From Bacillus sp. sid0103 (GTDB lineage: Bacteria > Bacillota > Bacilli > Bacillales_B > DSM-18226): 22,617 nucleotides of DNA. Each line of letters starts with the position of its first letter. The stretch's first letter is position 1. Below, piece by piece: positions 1-7,461 of this stretch. A model generated the notes under the pieces. It was not told the DNA's origin. It saw only the letters and a program-made list of their open reading frames with translations, and did no database searches. The position numbers and the translations under genes were made by a program. The DNA lies in contig NZ_JAHUWN010000047.1 in NCBI RefSeq assembly GCF_019219025.1, positions 1 through 22,617 on the forward strand, in the 5' to 3' direction.

Positions 1-19
1 ATTTAGGTTAAACTGTATT

Positions 20-93
20 TGAGTCATAATTAATTCCTCCACATTGTTTTCTTCGCCGTTAACATTGTAACCATGAGGAATTAATTTGACTCA
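20..93. repeat. Imperfect long inverted repeat
   Basis: Arms of 18-19 bases (about 21-39 and 75-92, GAGTCA..AATTAATTCCTC and its complement) pair with a single unpaired T; a T/A pair extends the stem outward. The loop is about 35 bases. No T-run follows in either direction, so a terminator is not supported. It could be the end of an element or an RNA structure belonging to a gene left of the window. Function unknown. Confidence 0.6.
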
Positions 94-124
94 TTTTCTT
101 TTTACACAATTATATGGACTCAAT

Positions 125-305
125 CCCGTTGACTTCTTTTTTCTACGGTCATGGGCACGATTCGGGTCTATTCGTTACCGTTGGCCTCTTTTTTCTACGG
201 TCATGGGCACGATTCGGGTCTATTCGTTACCGTTGGCCTCTTTTTTCTGGGTGCGCGGGCACGATTCGGGTCTATTCGTTACCGTTGCCTCTTTTTTCTA
301 CGGCA
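125..305. repeat. 52-bp tandem repeat, about 3.3 copies
   Basis: The motif GGGCACGATTCGGGTCTATT starts at 153, 205 and 257, an exact 52-bp period. Each unit ends in a T-rich stretch. The first two full units are nearly identical; the third has a changed segment at about 249-256, and a partial unit follows from 296. Two open frames run through the array only because of the repetition. A related but diverged 52-bp repeat lies at 12959-13075. There are no unique spacers, so this is not a CRISPR array. Confidence 0.85.
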
Positions 306-360
306 ATAGTACAAATCCAAGATGCTCTGTCTCTTAATAGAGTCTATTAAGTACAGTATC

Positions 361-545
361 CGACATCCTTTCGACTTAATTCCATATATCAAACGTGTGG
401 TTGAAACGGCTGCCAGGACTGATAGATAAGGATTTCACCTACCATCTAAGAAGGAAAATTGTCGAGAACTGCAACTAAATTTCGCAGGAAATAACCTACC
501 ATTCTCCAAAATCAGGTCAGTTTCACCAGAACTTTCATCATTCTA
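361..545. repeat. Dispersed intergenic repeat, copy 1a
   Basis: This gene-free stretch resembles 13138-13340 in order and sequence. It has a TTTCGAC start, an operator-like segment (TCAAACGTGTGGTTGAA, about 389-405), then TGTCGAGAACTGCAACTAAA and a CGCAGGAAATA block near 484-494, each with a counterpart in the other copy. No start codon, Shine-Dalgarno sequence or sustained frame is present. It is probably a decayed mobile or regulatory repeat. Confidence 0.55.
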
Positions 546-745
546 TTAAATTCCCGCCTTTTCCCCACTACACAAACATTTGATTAAAAATGCCCTCAGC
601 GCCCTCATTCCTGACTTTATAGCTATAAATACGTGAAAAGAGTGTCGAGTGTTGGATTATAAAATGACTCTTTTAAATAGGAACCAATCGTAGCTCCTGA
701 ACTAGTATGGTGCCCGGACATAGAATTGCTACGATTTTCTCATTT
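546..745. repeat. Dispersed intergenic repeat, copy 1b
   Basis: This stretch aligns with 17098-17290. Shared blocks include TTTGATTAAAAATGCC, CTCAGC, GAAAAGAGTGTCGAG (GAAAAGAATGTCGAG in the other copy), a run ending in AGGAACC, and AGCTCCTGAACTAG. Only the right half of the palindromic operator remains here (TTTGATTA, 579-586). A 9-bp stem (AATCGTAGC 686-694 with GCTACGATT 728-736) lies near its right end, followed by the terminator at 756-780. Confidence 0.6.
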
Positions 746-755
746 TCATCAATGA

Positions 756-780
756 CCTGCCTGGCTAACGCCAGGCTTTT
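756..780 (+). terminator. Strong rho-independent terminator without an assigned gene
   Basis: GCCTGGC-TAAC-GCCAGGC forms a perfect 7-bp GC-rich stem at 759-776 followed by TTTT, and a second T-run comes after AAGC. No open reading frame precedes it on the plus strand. Either the upstream repeat copy (546-745) is transcribed as a non-coding RNA or a lost gene ended here. Confidence 0.75.
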
Positions 781-789
781 AAGCTTTTA

Positions 790-885
790 ATGAAGTGGAT
801 GTAATAAATGATCGAGGAAAAAAGGAAAGTGGCCGATATATTCTAAAAGTGGCAGATAAATCCCGAAAAGCGGCAGATAAGATGT
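790..885. repeat. Short tandem array, about 20-21 bp period
   Basis: AGTGGC/AGCGGC blocks begin at 828, 848 and 869, each followed by CGATA or AGATAA-like text. A related AGTGGAT lies at 794. The copies are degenerate and the region has no gene. The period resembles that of the arrays at 1118-1195, 2614-2752 and 20188-20305, although the sequences differ. Confidence 0.55.
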
Positions 886-919
886 CCTGTACATTTAAGA
901 AAAATTGCCCACAACCACC

Positions 920-957
920 AAAAAGCACTACATTTCCCATCAGAAATCGTAGTGCTT
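920..957 (-). terminator. Terminator of a decayed minus-strand gene
   Basis: AAGCACTAC (923-931) pairs perfectly with GTAGTGCTT (949-957), and the inner ATTTC/GAAAT extends the stem past one bulge. On the minus strand a TTTTT run follows. It sits two bases past the stop codon of the dead reading frame at 960-1103, which it presumably served; it could also stop read-through from ohrR. Confidence 0.8.
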
Positions 958-959
958 AA

Positions 960-1103
960 TTATTTTGCTATTACCAACTCACATTCGCTGATTTCCTTTA
1001 AAATCCGTTGAAATTTAGCTCCAACTGGACTAATTTCCCCGCTTCTGCCCCAAAAAGCTAGTCTTATATAAAAAAGAAGTAGTTTATTCTTGAGGCCGTA
1101 TAT
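960..1103 (-). pseudogene. 3' remnant of a lost protein-coding gene
   Basis: An open frame of 47 codons on the minus strand ends in TAA at 960-962, immediately before a good terminator. It has no start codon or ribosome-binding site and is closed upstream by a stop. The encoded tail is protein-like, with a WGRSGEISPVGAKF segment followed by an amphipathic ILKEISECELVIAK end. The S-P-V-G-x-x-F pattern recalls the last helix of LysR-type regulators, but this is only a weak resemblance. The remainder of the gene is not recognisable towards 1372. Confidence 0.45.
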
Positions 1104-1110
1104 TTACGTA

Positions 1111-1195
1111 TCGAGCAATTGCGAACAGAGGGCGTTTAATTGCGAAACGAGCCCATTTATTTCCGGAACAACGACTGGTTATTTGCGAAACCATA
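1111..1195. repeat. Short tandem array, about 21 bp period, four copies
   Basis: ATTGCGAA or a variant starts at 1118, 1139, 1159 (ATTTCCGGAA) and 1181 (ATTTGCGAAA), a spacing of 20-22 bases. Each copy is followed by a variable AC-GAG/GAC segment. It is gene-free. The 177 bases from 1196 to the end of ohrR show no further feature. Confidence 0.6.
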
Positions 1196-1372
1196 AAAAA
1201 ATAGATAGCTAACCACAGCTCTAGTCGTTATATCCCAATTCCCTTCATCGTCCCTTCATCACCAATTACCGTTATATTCGAGTGTTTTATTAGAATAGGC
1301 TCTGGGCGATTTCCTCTTTTAATTTGGTCACTGTCAATTTCATGCTTGTACAATCATGCAGAACTAGTACTT

Positions 1373-1813
1373 TCAACTGTTACTCTTTTGTATTCTGTTT
1401 AATATGGTTGATAGCGTTTGGTTTAAATTATTTAATTCCATCAAGTCCAGGGACAGATTTTCTAGCAATTTAGTAGGAATACATTGAGCTTTGTCCTTCA
1501 AATCTTCGCCTTTTTTAGACAATGAAATGATTACGGTTCTCTCATCTTCTAATGATCTCCGGCGTTCAATAAGACCATTTCCTTCCATTCGCTTTAGCAT
1601 AGGAGATAATGTTCCCGAATCTAAAAACAACTTTTGCCCAAGCTCTTTAACAGTCACCGATTTTTCCTCCCATAGTACCAACAATACTAGGTATTGAGGA
1701 TATGTGACATCCAACTCTTCTAATAAATTTCTGTATAATTTAGTGATTTCACGTTCCGCTGAATAAATCTTAAAACAAATTTGGTTCTCTAGCTTTAATT
1801 TATTGTTTTCCAT
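1373..1813 (-). CDS. ohrR: Organic hydroperoxide sensor, MarR family (OhrR)
   Basis: This 146-residue cytoplasmic repressor matches OhrR closely. The N-terminal segment KLENQICFKIYSAEREITK contains the single lone cysteine (C14 from this start) that senses organic peroxides in one-Cys OhrR proteins. It is followed by TYPQYLVLLVLWE, the winged-helix segment LFLDSGTLSPMLKRMEG, and the wing DERTVIISLS. An ATG 45 bases upstream is open, but it has no ribosome-binding site and lies upstream of a TATAAT box (1844-1849). The chosen ATG has AAAGGA seven bases before it and aligns with the known B. subtilis start. It is transcribed divergently from ohr, which it should repress through the palindromes at 1889-1963. 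Oxidation of the cysteine should release the DNA. Confidence 0.95.
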   Translation of the reverse strand: MENNKLKLENQICFKIYSAEREITKLYRNLLEELDVTYPQYLVLLVLWEEKSVTVKELGQKLFLDSGTLSPMLKRMEGNGLIERRRSLEDERTVIISLSKKGEDLKDKAQCIPTKLLENLSLDLMELNNLNQTLSTILNRIQKSNS

Positions 1814-1843
1814 GTTCTTGTCCTTTCTTCCTACATCAGTATC

Positions 1844-1849
1844 ATTATA
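1844..1849 (-). promoter_or_regulatory. ohrR promoter -10 box
   Basis: A perfect TATAAT on the minus strand lies about 31 bases upstream of the ohrR ATG. The matching -35 is weak (GTTTAA-like at 17 bases), which fits low, autoregulated expression. Its place excludes the longer ohrR start at 1858. Confidence 0.6.
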
Positions 1850-1888
1850 ATACAACAAACAGTTATTTAAACCACAAATTAATTTTAC

Positions 1889-1901
1889 ACAATTTAATTG
1901 T
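1889..1901. promoter_or_regulatory. OhrR operator 1
   Basis: ACAATT-T-AATTGT is a perfect dyad that touches the first base of the ohr -35 box. It matches the TACAATT/AATTGTA type of site known for Bacillus OhrR. Confidence 0.75.
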
Positions 1902-1929
1902 TGACTATATAATATTTTATTGCTAATAT
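1901..1929 (+). promoter_or_regulatory. ohr promoter
   Basis: TTGACT (1901-1906), a 17-base spacer and TAATAT (1924-1929), with TG at the extended -10 position. It is flanked by the two OhrR-type palindromes, so bound OhrR would block polymerase from both sides. Confidence 0.8.
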
Positions 1930-1937
1930 ACTTTTAT

Positions 1938-1963
1938 AAATTAAATTGTACACAATTTAATTT
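1938..1963. promoter_or_regulatory. OhrR operator 2
   Basis: The arms AATTAAATTGT and ACAATTTAATT around a central AC are perfectly complementary, extended by one A/T pair outside. It lies just downstream of the expected ohr transcription start, a position suited to repression. Confidence 0.8.
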
Positions 1964-1992
1964 TGTAAAATATTTTTCAGGAGTGATTTTTT

Positions 1993-2415
1993 ATGGAAAC
2001 ATTGTACACGGCAAGTGCTACAGCAGAGGGTGGTAGAGCAGGGAAAGTAACAAGTAGTGATGGAACACTAAATTTAGCACTATCAATGCCGAAATCACTT
2101 GGCGGTCAAGGAAAAGAAAATGCAACGAATCCTGAACAATTATTTGCTGCTGGCTATGCAGCCTGCTTCGATAGTGCGTTAAATTTGGTCGCAAGACAAG
2201 AGAGAAAACGAATTGACTCTAAAGTTACTGCAGAAGTTTCACTTGGAAAAGATCATGATGGTGGATTCAAATTAGCTGCGGTGTTAAACGTGTCAATAAA
2301 AGGGGTTTCAATAGACGAGGCAAAGGAATTAGTCAAGAAAGCTCATGGTGTTTGTCCTTATTCTAAAGCAACAAATGGGAATATCGATGTACAATTAACG
2401 ACGAGTGTAATTTGA
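1993..2415 (+). CDS. ohr: Organic hydroperoxide reductase, Ohr/OsmC family
   Basis: This 140-residue cytoplasmic enzyme reduces organic hydroperoxides to alcohols with two redox cysteines. Both are present: C58 in AAGYAACFDSAL and C121 in HGVCPYSKATNGN. The family's conserved Arg (R15, in GGRAG) and Glu (E48, in NPEQLFAAGYAA) are also visible. Length is normal for Ohr. AGGAG lies nine bases before the ATG. The gene faces away from ohrR, shares its operator region, and has its own promoter and terminator, so it is a single-gene unit induced by peroxides. Identification is very secure; which Ohr paralogue of the genome this is cannot be told. Confidence 0.96.
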   Translation: METLYTASATAEGGRAGKVTSSDGTLNLALSMPKSLGGQGKENATNPEQLFAAGYAACFDSALNLVARQERKRIDSKVTAEVSLGKDHDGGFKLAAVLNVSIKGVSIDEAKELVKKAHGVCPYSKATNGNIDVQLTTSVI

Positions 2416-2454
2416 ACTCAGTAACGGCCTAGAGTGAAATGATTAACAAATAGA

Positions 2455-2500
2455 AAAGAGGCTTACTCTCCTAAAAACAAGGAGTAAGCCTCTTTCTTTT
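2455..2500 (+). terminator. ohr terminator
   Basis: AAAGAGGCTTACTCTCC pairs with GGAGTAAGCCTCTTT with one bulged base, and a T-rich tail follows. It begins 40 bases after the ohr stop codon. Confidence 0.9.
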
Positions 2501-2595
2501 GTTCACTTTACCAACTTGCTTTCTAAATAAAACAACGTCTAAGTTAATCCGAAAAATCCCAACCATCCCTAGACCAATGGATTCCAAAATAATTT

Positions 2596-2752
2596 CCAGT
2601 TGATATCCAGCAAATGTCGTAAGTCTCGTAGAATATGTAGTATGTACCTGTAATTATGTAGTAAGTATCCATAGTTATGTAATAAGTATCCGTAATTATG
2701 TAGTAAGTATCCGTAATTATGTAGTAAGTATCCGTAGTTATGTACCAAGGGC
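2596..2752. repeat. Leader plus seven exact 21-bp tandem repeats
   Basis: The ATG of the motif ATGTAGTAAGTATCCGTA recurs at 2614, 2635, 2656, 2677, 2698, 2719 and 2740: seven copies at exactly 21 bases. The first copy belongs to a 29-base leader (2596-2624) that is about 24/29 identical to the leader of the array at 20170. A 61-codon minus frame through the array encodes a heptad LLHNYGY only because 21 is a multiple of three. It has no ribosome-binding site or homology that I recognise. No spacers are present, so it is not CRISPR. Confidence 0.85.
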
Positions 2753-2816
2753 AAATATTAGGAACCCTTCTGATTCTAACAGTGGTAAAGGGTTCATAAT
2801 AATCGATGTTCGATTG

Positions 2817-3458
2817 TCAATGAAGTGCTATGCAGCTTTCATATTCCTTTACGACATCTTGTAATAGCTGCTCATATGTTTTACCGATTTTACGCAATCC
2901 GTTTTCCGGATCAATTTTTCGCTTTGGATCGAGAAGATGATGTCCAACAATATCTGTTTCAGGATTGAGTCCATATTTGTAGCATAAATAGGCAAGTGTC
3001 CATATGTATCGCTTGTAGGCCTCTTCGTTATTTCCTCTTGGTTTAATGCTTAATTCCACCCCGATGGCGTAATAATTTGCATCTTCTCCATACATTTGAT
3101 TATCATATGGTTTGCTCTCACGGACTTGCCATGCAACTTCAGGATCATTCACAATGGAAGGAATACATTCTACGATATCTTTATCATCAACAAAAATGTG
3201 TGCTGATGCTTTCATTTTATTAACCGTTTTTTGTTGATATATTACATTGTGCCTGGCTCCAAGATCATTGCCGGTATCATGAGCAACAATGAACAAAACC
3301 TTGTGCATTTTTAGCCCCGGTCTTCTTTCGCTCGGTGCTGTAAGATGTTGTTCTGTGACGGGATATTTCATTTCAAAGGAAAAAAATGCTTCAGCAAAGG
3401 ATGGAAATAAAATAAAAAACAAACAGATCAATAAGGCAATTTTTTTCAAATAATTCAC
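2817..3458 (-). CDS. Secreted N-acetylmuramoyl-L-alanine amidase (Amidase_2)
   Basis: This 213-residue exported zinc enzyme should cut the amide bond between muramic acid and the peptide in peptidoglycan. Residues 1-24 form a signal peptide ending in AEA. The PGRP/T7-lysozyme-like domain follows: H60 in FIVAHDTGN, H87 in SAHIFV, E135 in GVELS, then GHHLLDPKRKIDP with likely ligands H173 and D183 (Asp replacing the Cys of T7 lysozyme, as in many Bacillus amidases). There is no cell-wall binding domain. The start is GTG with AGGAG close before it; a TTG three codons on is also possible. No terminator is obvious downstream before the 21-bp array. It probably acts in wall turnover or in the spore or mother cell; the sequence does not say which. 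Confidence 0.88.
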   Translation of the reverse strand: MNYLKKIALLICLFFILFPSFAEAFFSFEMKYPVTEQHLTAPSERRPGLKMHKVLFIVAHDTGNDLGARHNVIYQQKTVNKMKASAHIFVDDKDIVECIPSIVNDPEVAWQVRESKPYDNQMYGEDANYYAIGVELSIKPRGNNEEAYKRYIWTLAYLCYKYGLNPETDIVGHHLLDPKRKIDPENGLRKIGKTYEQLLQDVVKEYESCIALH

Positions 3459-3632
3459 ACTCTCCTATTTCAGTTTGTCATTAGATTTTGCAGGTAGATG
3501 GATAATATACTCTTAAGAAACCGTGCGTGAGCGATACGGGAATCTGAACAATTTTTTTCCAAACGAACAACTACTTTAATCCTACCTTCTTCCCACCATT
3601 TTCCCAGGTACTTATTTTTCCCTATTATCATA

Positions 3633-3661
3633 TTGATAATCTCCAACTAATATCCTATTAT
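3633..3661 (+). promoter_or_regulatory. Promoter of the excalibur gene
   Basis: TTGATA, a 17-base spacer and TATTAT form a near-consensus sigma-A promoter. The expected start site is near 3668, ahead of AGGAGTGG at 3681 and the ATG at 3696. This rules out the longer reading frame beginning at 3660. Confidence 0.65.
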
Positions 3662-3695
3662 GGAAGGTGAATACATAATTAGGAGTGGAAGAAAT

Positions 3696-3965
3696 ATGAA
3701 AAAATTGGTTACTATTTTACTATCTTTGGGATTAGTTTTGGGGTTATCCCTCAGTATGACTGATTCTGCTGAAGCAAAAGTAAAGATCAAAACTTACAAA
3801 AACTGTACGGCTTTGAACAAAGACTTTAAAGGTGGAGTAGCACGTACATCTAAAGTCAAAAATAAAGGTGGAAAAACTAAGTACAAGCCGTATGTTTCAA
3901 AGGCGCTTTATGACGCTAACAAGAAAAGTGATCGTGATAAAGATTTTATTGCATGCGAGCGTTAA
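3696..3965 (+). CDS. Secreted excalibur calcium-binding domain protein
   Basis: This 89-residue exported protein has a signal peptide at residues 1-27 with an AEA cleavage motif. The mature part is an excalibur domain: YKNCTALN near residues 34-41 and the calcium-type loop DRDKDFIACE near the C terminus (D79, D81, D83, C87, E88). The loop fits the family pattern DxDxDGxxCE, with Phe in place of Gly. C38 and C87 probably form a disulfide. The start is fixed by AGGAGTGG seven bases upstream and by the promoter position. Excalibur domains are found alone or attached to surface nucleases; a wall-associated calcium-binding role is likely but its partner is unknown. It stands alone between its own promoter and terminator. 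Confidence 0.9.
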   Translation: MKKLVTILLSLGLVLGLSLSMTDSAEAKVKIKTYKNCTALNKDFKGGVARTSKVKNKGGKTKYKPYVSKALYDANKKSDRDKDFIACER

Positions 3966-3978
3966 TAGAAAAATATCC

Positions 3979-4008
3979 AAAGGGGACTAATTATTAGTCC
4001 TCTTTTAG
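3979..4008 (+). terminator. Terminator of the excalibur gene
   Basis: AAAGGGGACTAAT and ATTAGTCCTCTTT form a hairpin with a G-T pair, ending in TTTT. It begins 14 bases past the stop codon. Confidence 0.8.
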
Positions 4009-4085
4009 TTTGCGGCAAGAAATTAGATGATATCCGGTAATAATCGCTGTCAAGTATCGGGACTTTCCCCTGTATGAACCACACG

Positions 4086-4115
4086 CAAAAAAGAGATGTG
4101 CACGAACACATCTCT
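4086..4115 (-). terminator. Terminator of the benE-like gene
   Basis: On the minus strand AGAGATGTG-TTCGTG-CACATCTCT is a perfect 9-bp stem followed by TTTTTT. It lies 53 bases past the transporter's stop codon. Confidence 0.88.
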
Positions 4116-4168
4116 CTAGCAACCTATCAATTTTAATAAGCTTAAGCACGGTGACAGGCATAAAAGTT

Positions 4169-5389
4169 TTACGACTCCACTGTCCTTGCAATTACGGCCC
4201 CAACCACCAAACCCCACACAGGAGCACTAATATGGAAAAATGATACATGAGATAACGCAATAAGGAAAGCAAATAGGGCACTTAAGCGATATTTATTTTC
4301 AGAAAAACCCATCTGCAAACTAGATAGAAGGACACCGATTAACGCAAAGCCAGATAGCATGGACACAAAAGCTCCCGGTAAGGATTGGATAAACGGGACA
4401 ATTTTCCAGGCAAAGACACCGAAGAACAACGTCAAAATTCCTGATACCTCTGAAGCCATGTACCGCTTAGACTTGACCCCTGCATCCGAGCTAGAGCAGA
4501 TAGCAGTCATCATCCCGGCGATATTGGCACTTTGCCCCCCAAAAAAGCTGGCCATAATTGAAAAAACACCACTTAAAGAAACAATTTTCCGGATGGGAGG
4601 CTCATAGTCTGAGCTTTCTAGGGCACCAATTCCAGGCGCTACATCATTACTTAGAATTAACATCGCCAAAGGAAGACCTAGGGTTACCATCCCCATCCAT
4701 GTAAATTCCGGAACTTGTATAGATGGTAAGAAAAAGGCGAGCCCCTTTGATGATGTATTCAGATCTTGGGTTAGGAACAAGGCAATAAAAGCAACTACCA
4801 CCGCAATCATAACTGCCGGCAGACGTTTGGAGAATTTCGTACAGATAAAATAACTAATCAAGGCGGCTCCACCTACGACTGGTAACGCCTTAACGTCTGA
4901 GACCAGCTGGACAACATAATTGGTGACCAGCCCTGCTAACATAGCTGCGATGACTTCCCTCGGGACCCATTTAATGATTTTAGTAAAAAGGCCTGATAAC
5001 CCAATGAACAAAATCAACAGCCCTGACACCACATACCCGCCAATTAACTGTGGATAGGTAAAATGTGTTGTCACTGTGGCTAAAAAAGCAACCCCTGAAA
5101 TCGAGTGACCTCCGGTAATTGGAATTTTAAATAACAGGGGCATGACAATCCCGAATAACCCACCAAAGAAATAAACAGCAAACATCCAATTGATGGTGTG
5201 CTGACTAGAAAAATGCCCTGCCTCTGCTGCCTGCAAAATAATTAACGCAGGACCTGTCATGATTAACGTACTAGAAATTAATCCGGAAGATACATTTTGG
5301 CTCGTTATATCTTGAAAAAATGATTTCCCTTTGTTTACATGAAATGACTCGTTTGGTTGTTCACTAATATATCTATTTGGCTGCCCCAT
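4169..5389 (-). CDS. benE: BenE-family membrane transporter (benzoate/H+ symporter type)
   Basis: This 406-residue integral membrane protein has about 11-12 hydrophobic segments. It carries BenE hallmarks: MTGPALIIL in the first helix, KIPITGGHSISGVAFLATV, LPLAMLILSNDVAPGIGALE, and GGQSANIAGMMTAICSSSDAG. The polar N-terminal 35 residues are cytoplasmic. BenE proteins import aromatic acids such as benzoate with protons. No benzoate degradation gene is nearby, so the substrate is uncertain; the family also contains members of unknown substrate. AGGAG lies five bases before the ATG. It is a single-gene unit with its own terminator. It might instead be read as a xanthine/uracil-type permease, but the motifs favour BenE. 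Confidence 0.85.
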   Translation of the reverse strand: MGQPNRYISEQPNESFHVNKGKSFFQDITSQNVSSGLISSTLIMTGPALIILQAAEAGHFSSQHTINWMFAVYFFGGLFGIVMPLLFKIPITGGHSISGVAFLATVTTHFTYPQLIGGYVVSGLLILFIGLSGLFTKIIKWVPREVIAAMLAGLVTNYVVQLVSDVKALPVVGGAALISYFICTKFSKRLPAVMIAVVVAFIALFLTQDLNTSSKGLAFFLPSIQVPEFTWMGMVTLGLPLAMLILSNDVAPGIGALESSDYEPPIRKIVSLSGVFSIMASFFGGQSANIAGMMTAICSSSDAGVKSKRYMASEVSGILTLFFGVFAWKIVPFIQSLPGAFVSMLSGFALIGVLLSSLQMGFSENKYRLSALFAFLIALSHVSFFHISAPVWGLVVGAVIARTVES

Positions 5390-5591
5390 CTTTTCTCCTC
5401 AAACCCTTCTTCTAAAAAACTATACAACCCTATTCATTATGTATAAGTCCAAGGTGTCCTGCATTCTGGCTCTAGACACTGGGAACCTATCAATTATTAT
5501 ACTATTATTATATATGTTACATACATTCTAATATTTTCTAAATCTTCAACAAGTTTCGTGGAGGTGCTCTATCTCCTACTAGAAACTAACA
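5390..5591. other. Intergenic region upstream of the transporter
   Basis: This AT-rich stretch must hold the transporter promoter. Several TATAAT-like boxes occur on the minus strand around 5495-5515, but none has a convincing -35 partner. An imperfect hairpin (GGTGTC with GACAC, about 5452-5480) may form in the leader. I see no riboswitch that I recognise. Confidence 0.3.
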
Positions 5592-5619
5592 GAAAAAAAC
5601 CAAGAGATTTCTCTTGGTT
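5592..5619 (-). terminator. Terminator of the PTS/GH1 operon
   Basis: AACCAAGAGA and TCTCTTGGTT form a perfect 10-bp stem with a very short loop. On the minus strand it runs into TTTTTTT. It ends the operon about 30 bases past the GH1 stop codon. Confidence 0.9.
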
Positions 5620-5646
5620 CCAAAACATCCATATGTTTATTCTAGA

Positions 5647-7441
<1,795 letters not shown>

Positions 7442-7461
7442 TTAAAAACTCCTTAACATTA

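Noticed and set aside
20..93. Terminator for a gene left of the window
   Set aside because: The stem is long but AT-rich with a 35-base loop, and no T-run follows.
86..350. Two overlapping plus-strand open frames of about 80 codons
   Set aside because: They exist only because a 52-bp tandem repeat keeps frames open; no ribosome-binding site, and composition follows the repeat.
1373..1858. Longer ohrR starting at 1858
   Set aside because: No ribosome-binding site there, and the start would lie upstream of the TATAAT box at 1844-1849.
2596..2752. CRISPR array
   Set aside because: Copies are contiguous 21-mers without unique spacers, and there are no cas genes. The same applies to the 52-bp and other arrays.
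2569..2754. 61-codon minus-strand frame encoding repeated LLHNYGY
   Set aside because: The heptad is the direct translation of a 21-bp repeat; no ribosome-binding site, no promoter, and the diverged copy at 20170 does not keep an open frame.
3994..4191. 65-codon minus-strand frame after the transporter
   Set aside because: It runs through the transporter's terminator hairpin and has no protein-like features.
5390..5591. Riboswitch ahead of the BenE-like gene
   Set aside because: Only a short imperfect hairpin is visible; no conserved core of purine, guanidine or other known classes was recognised.
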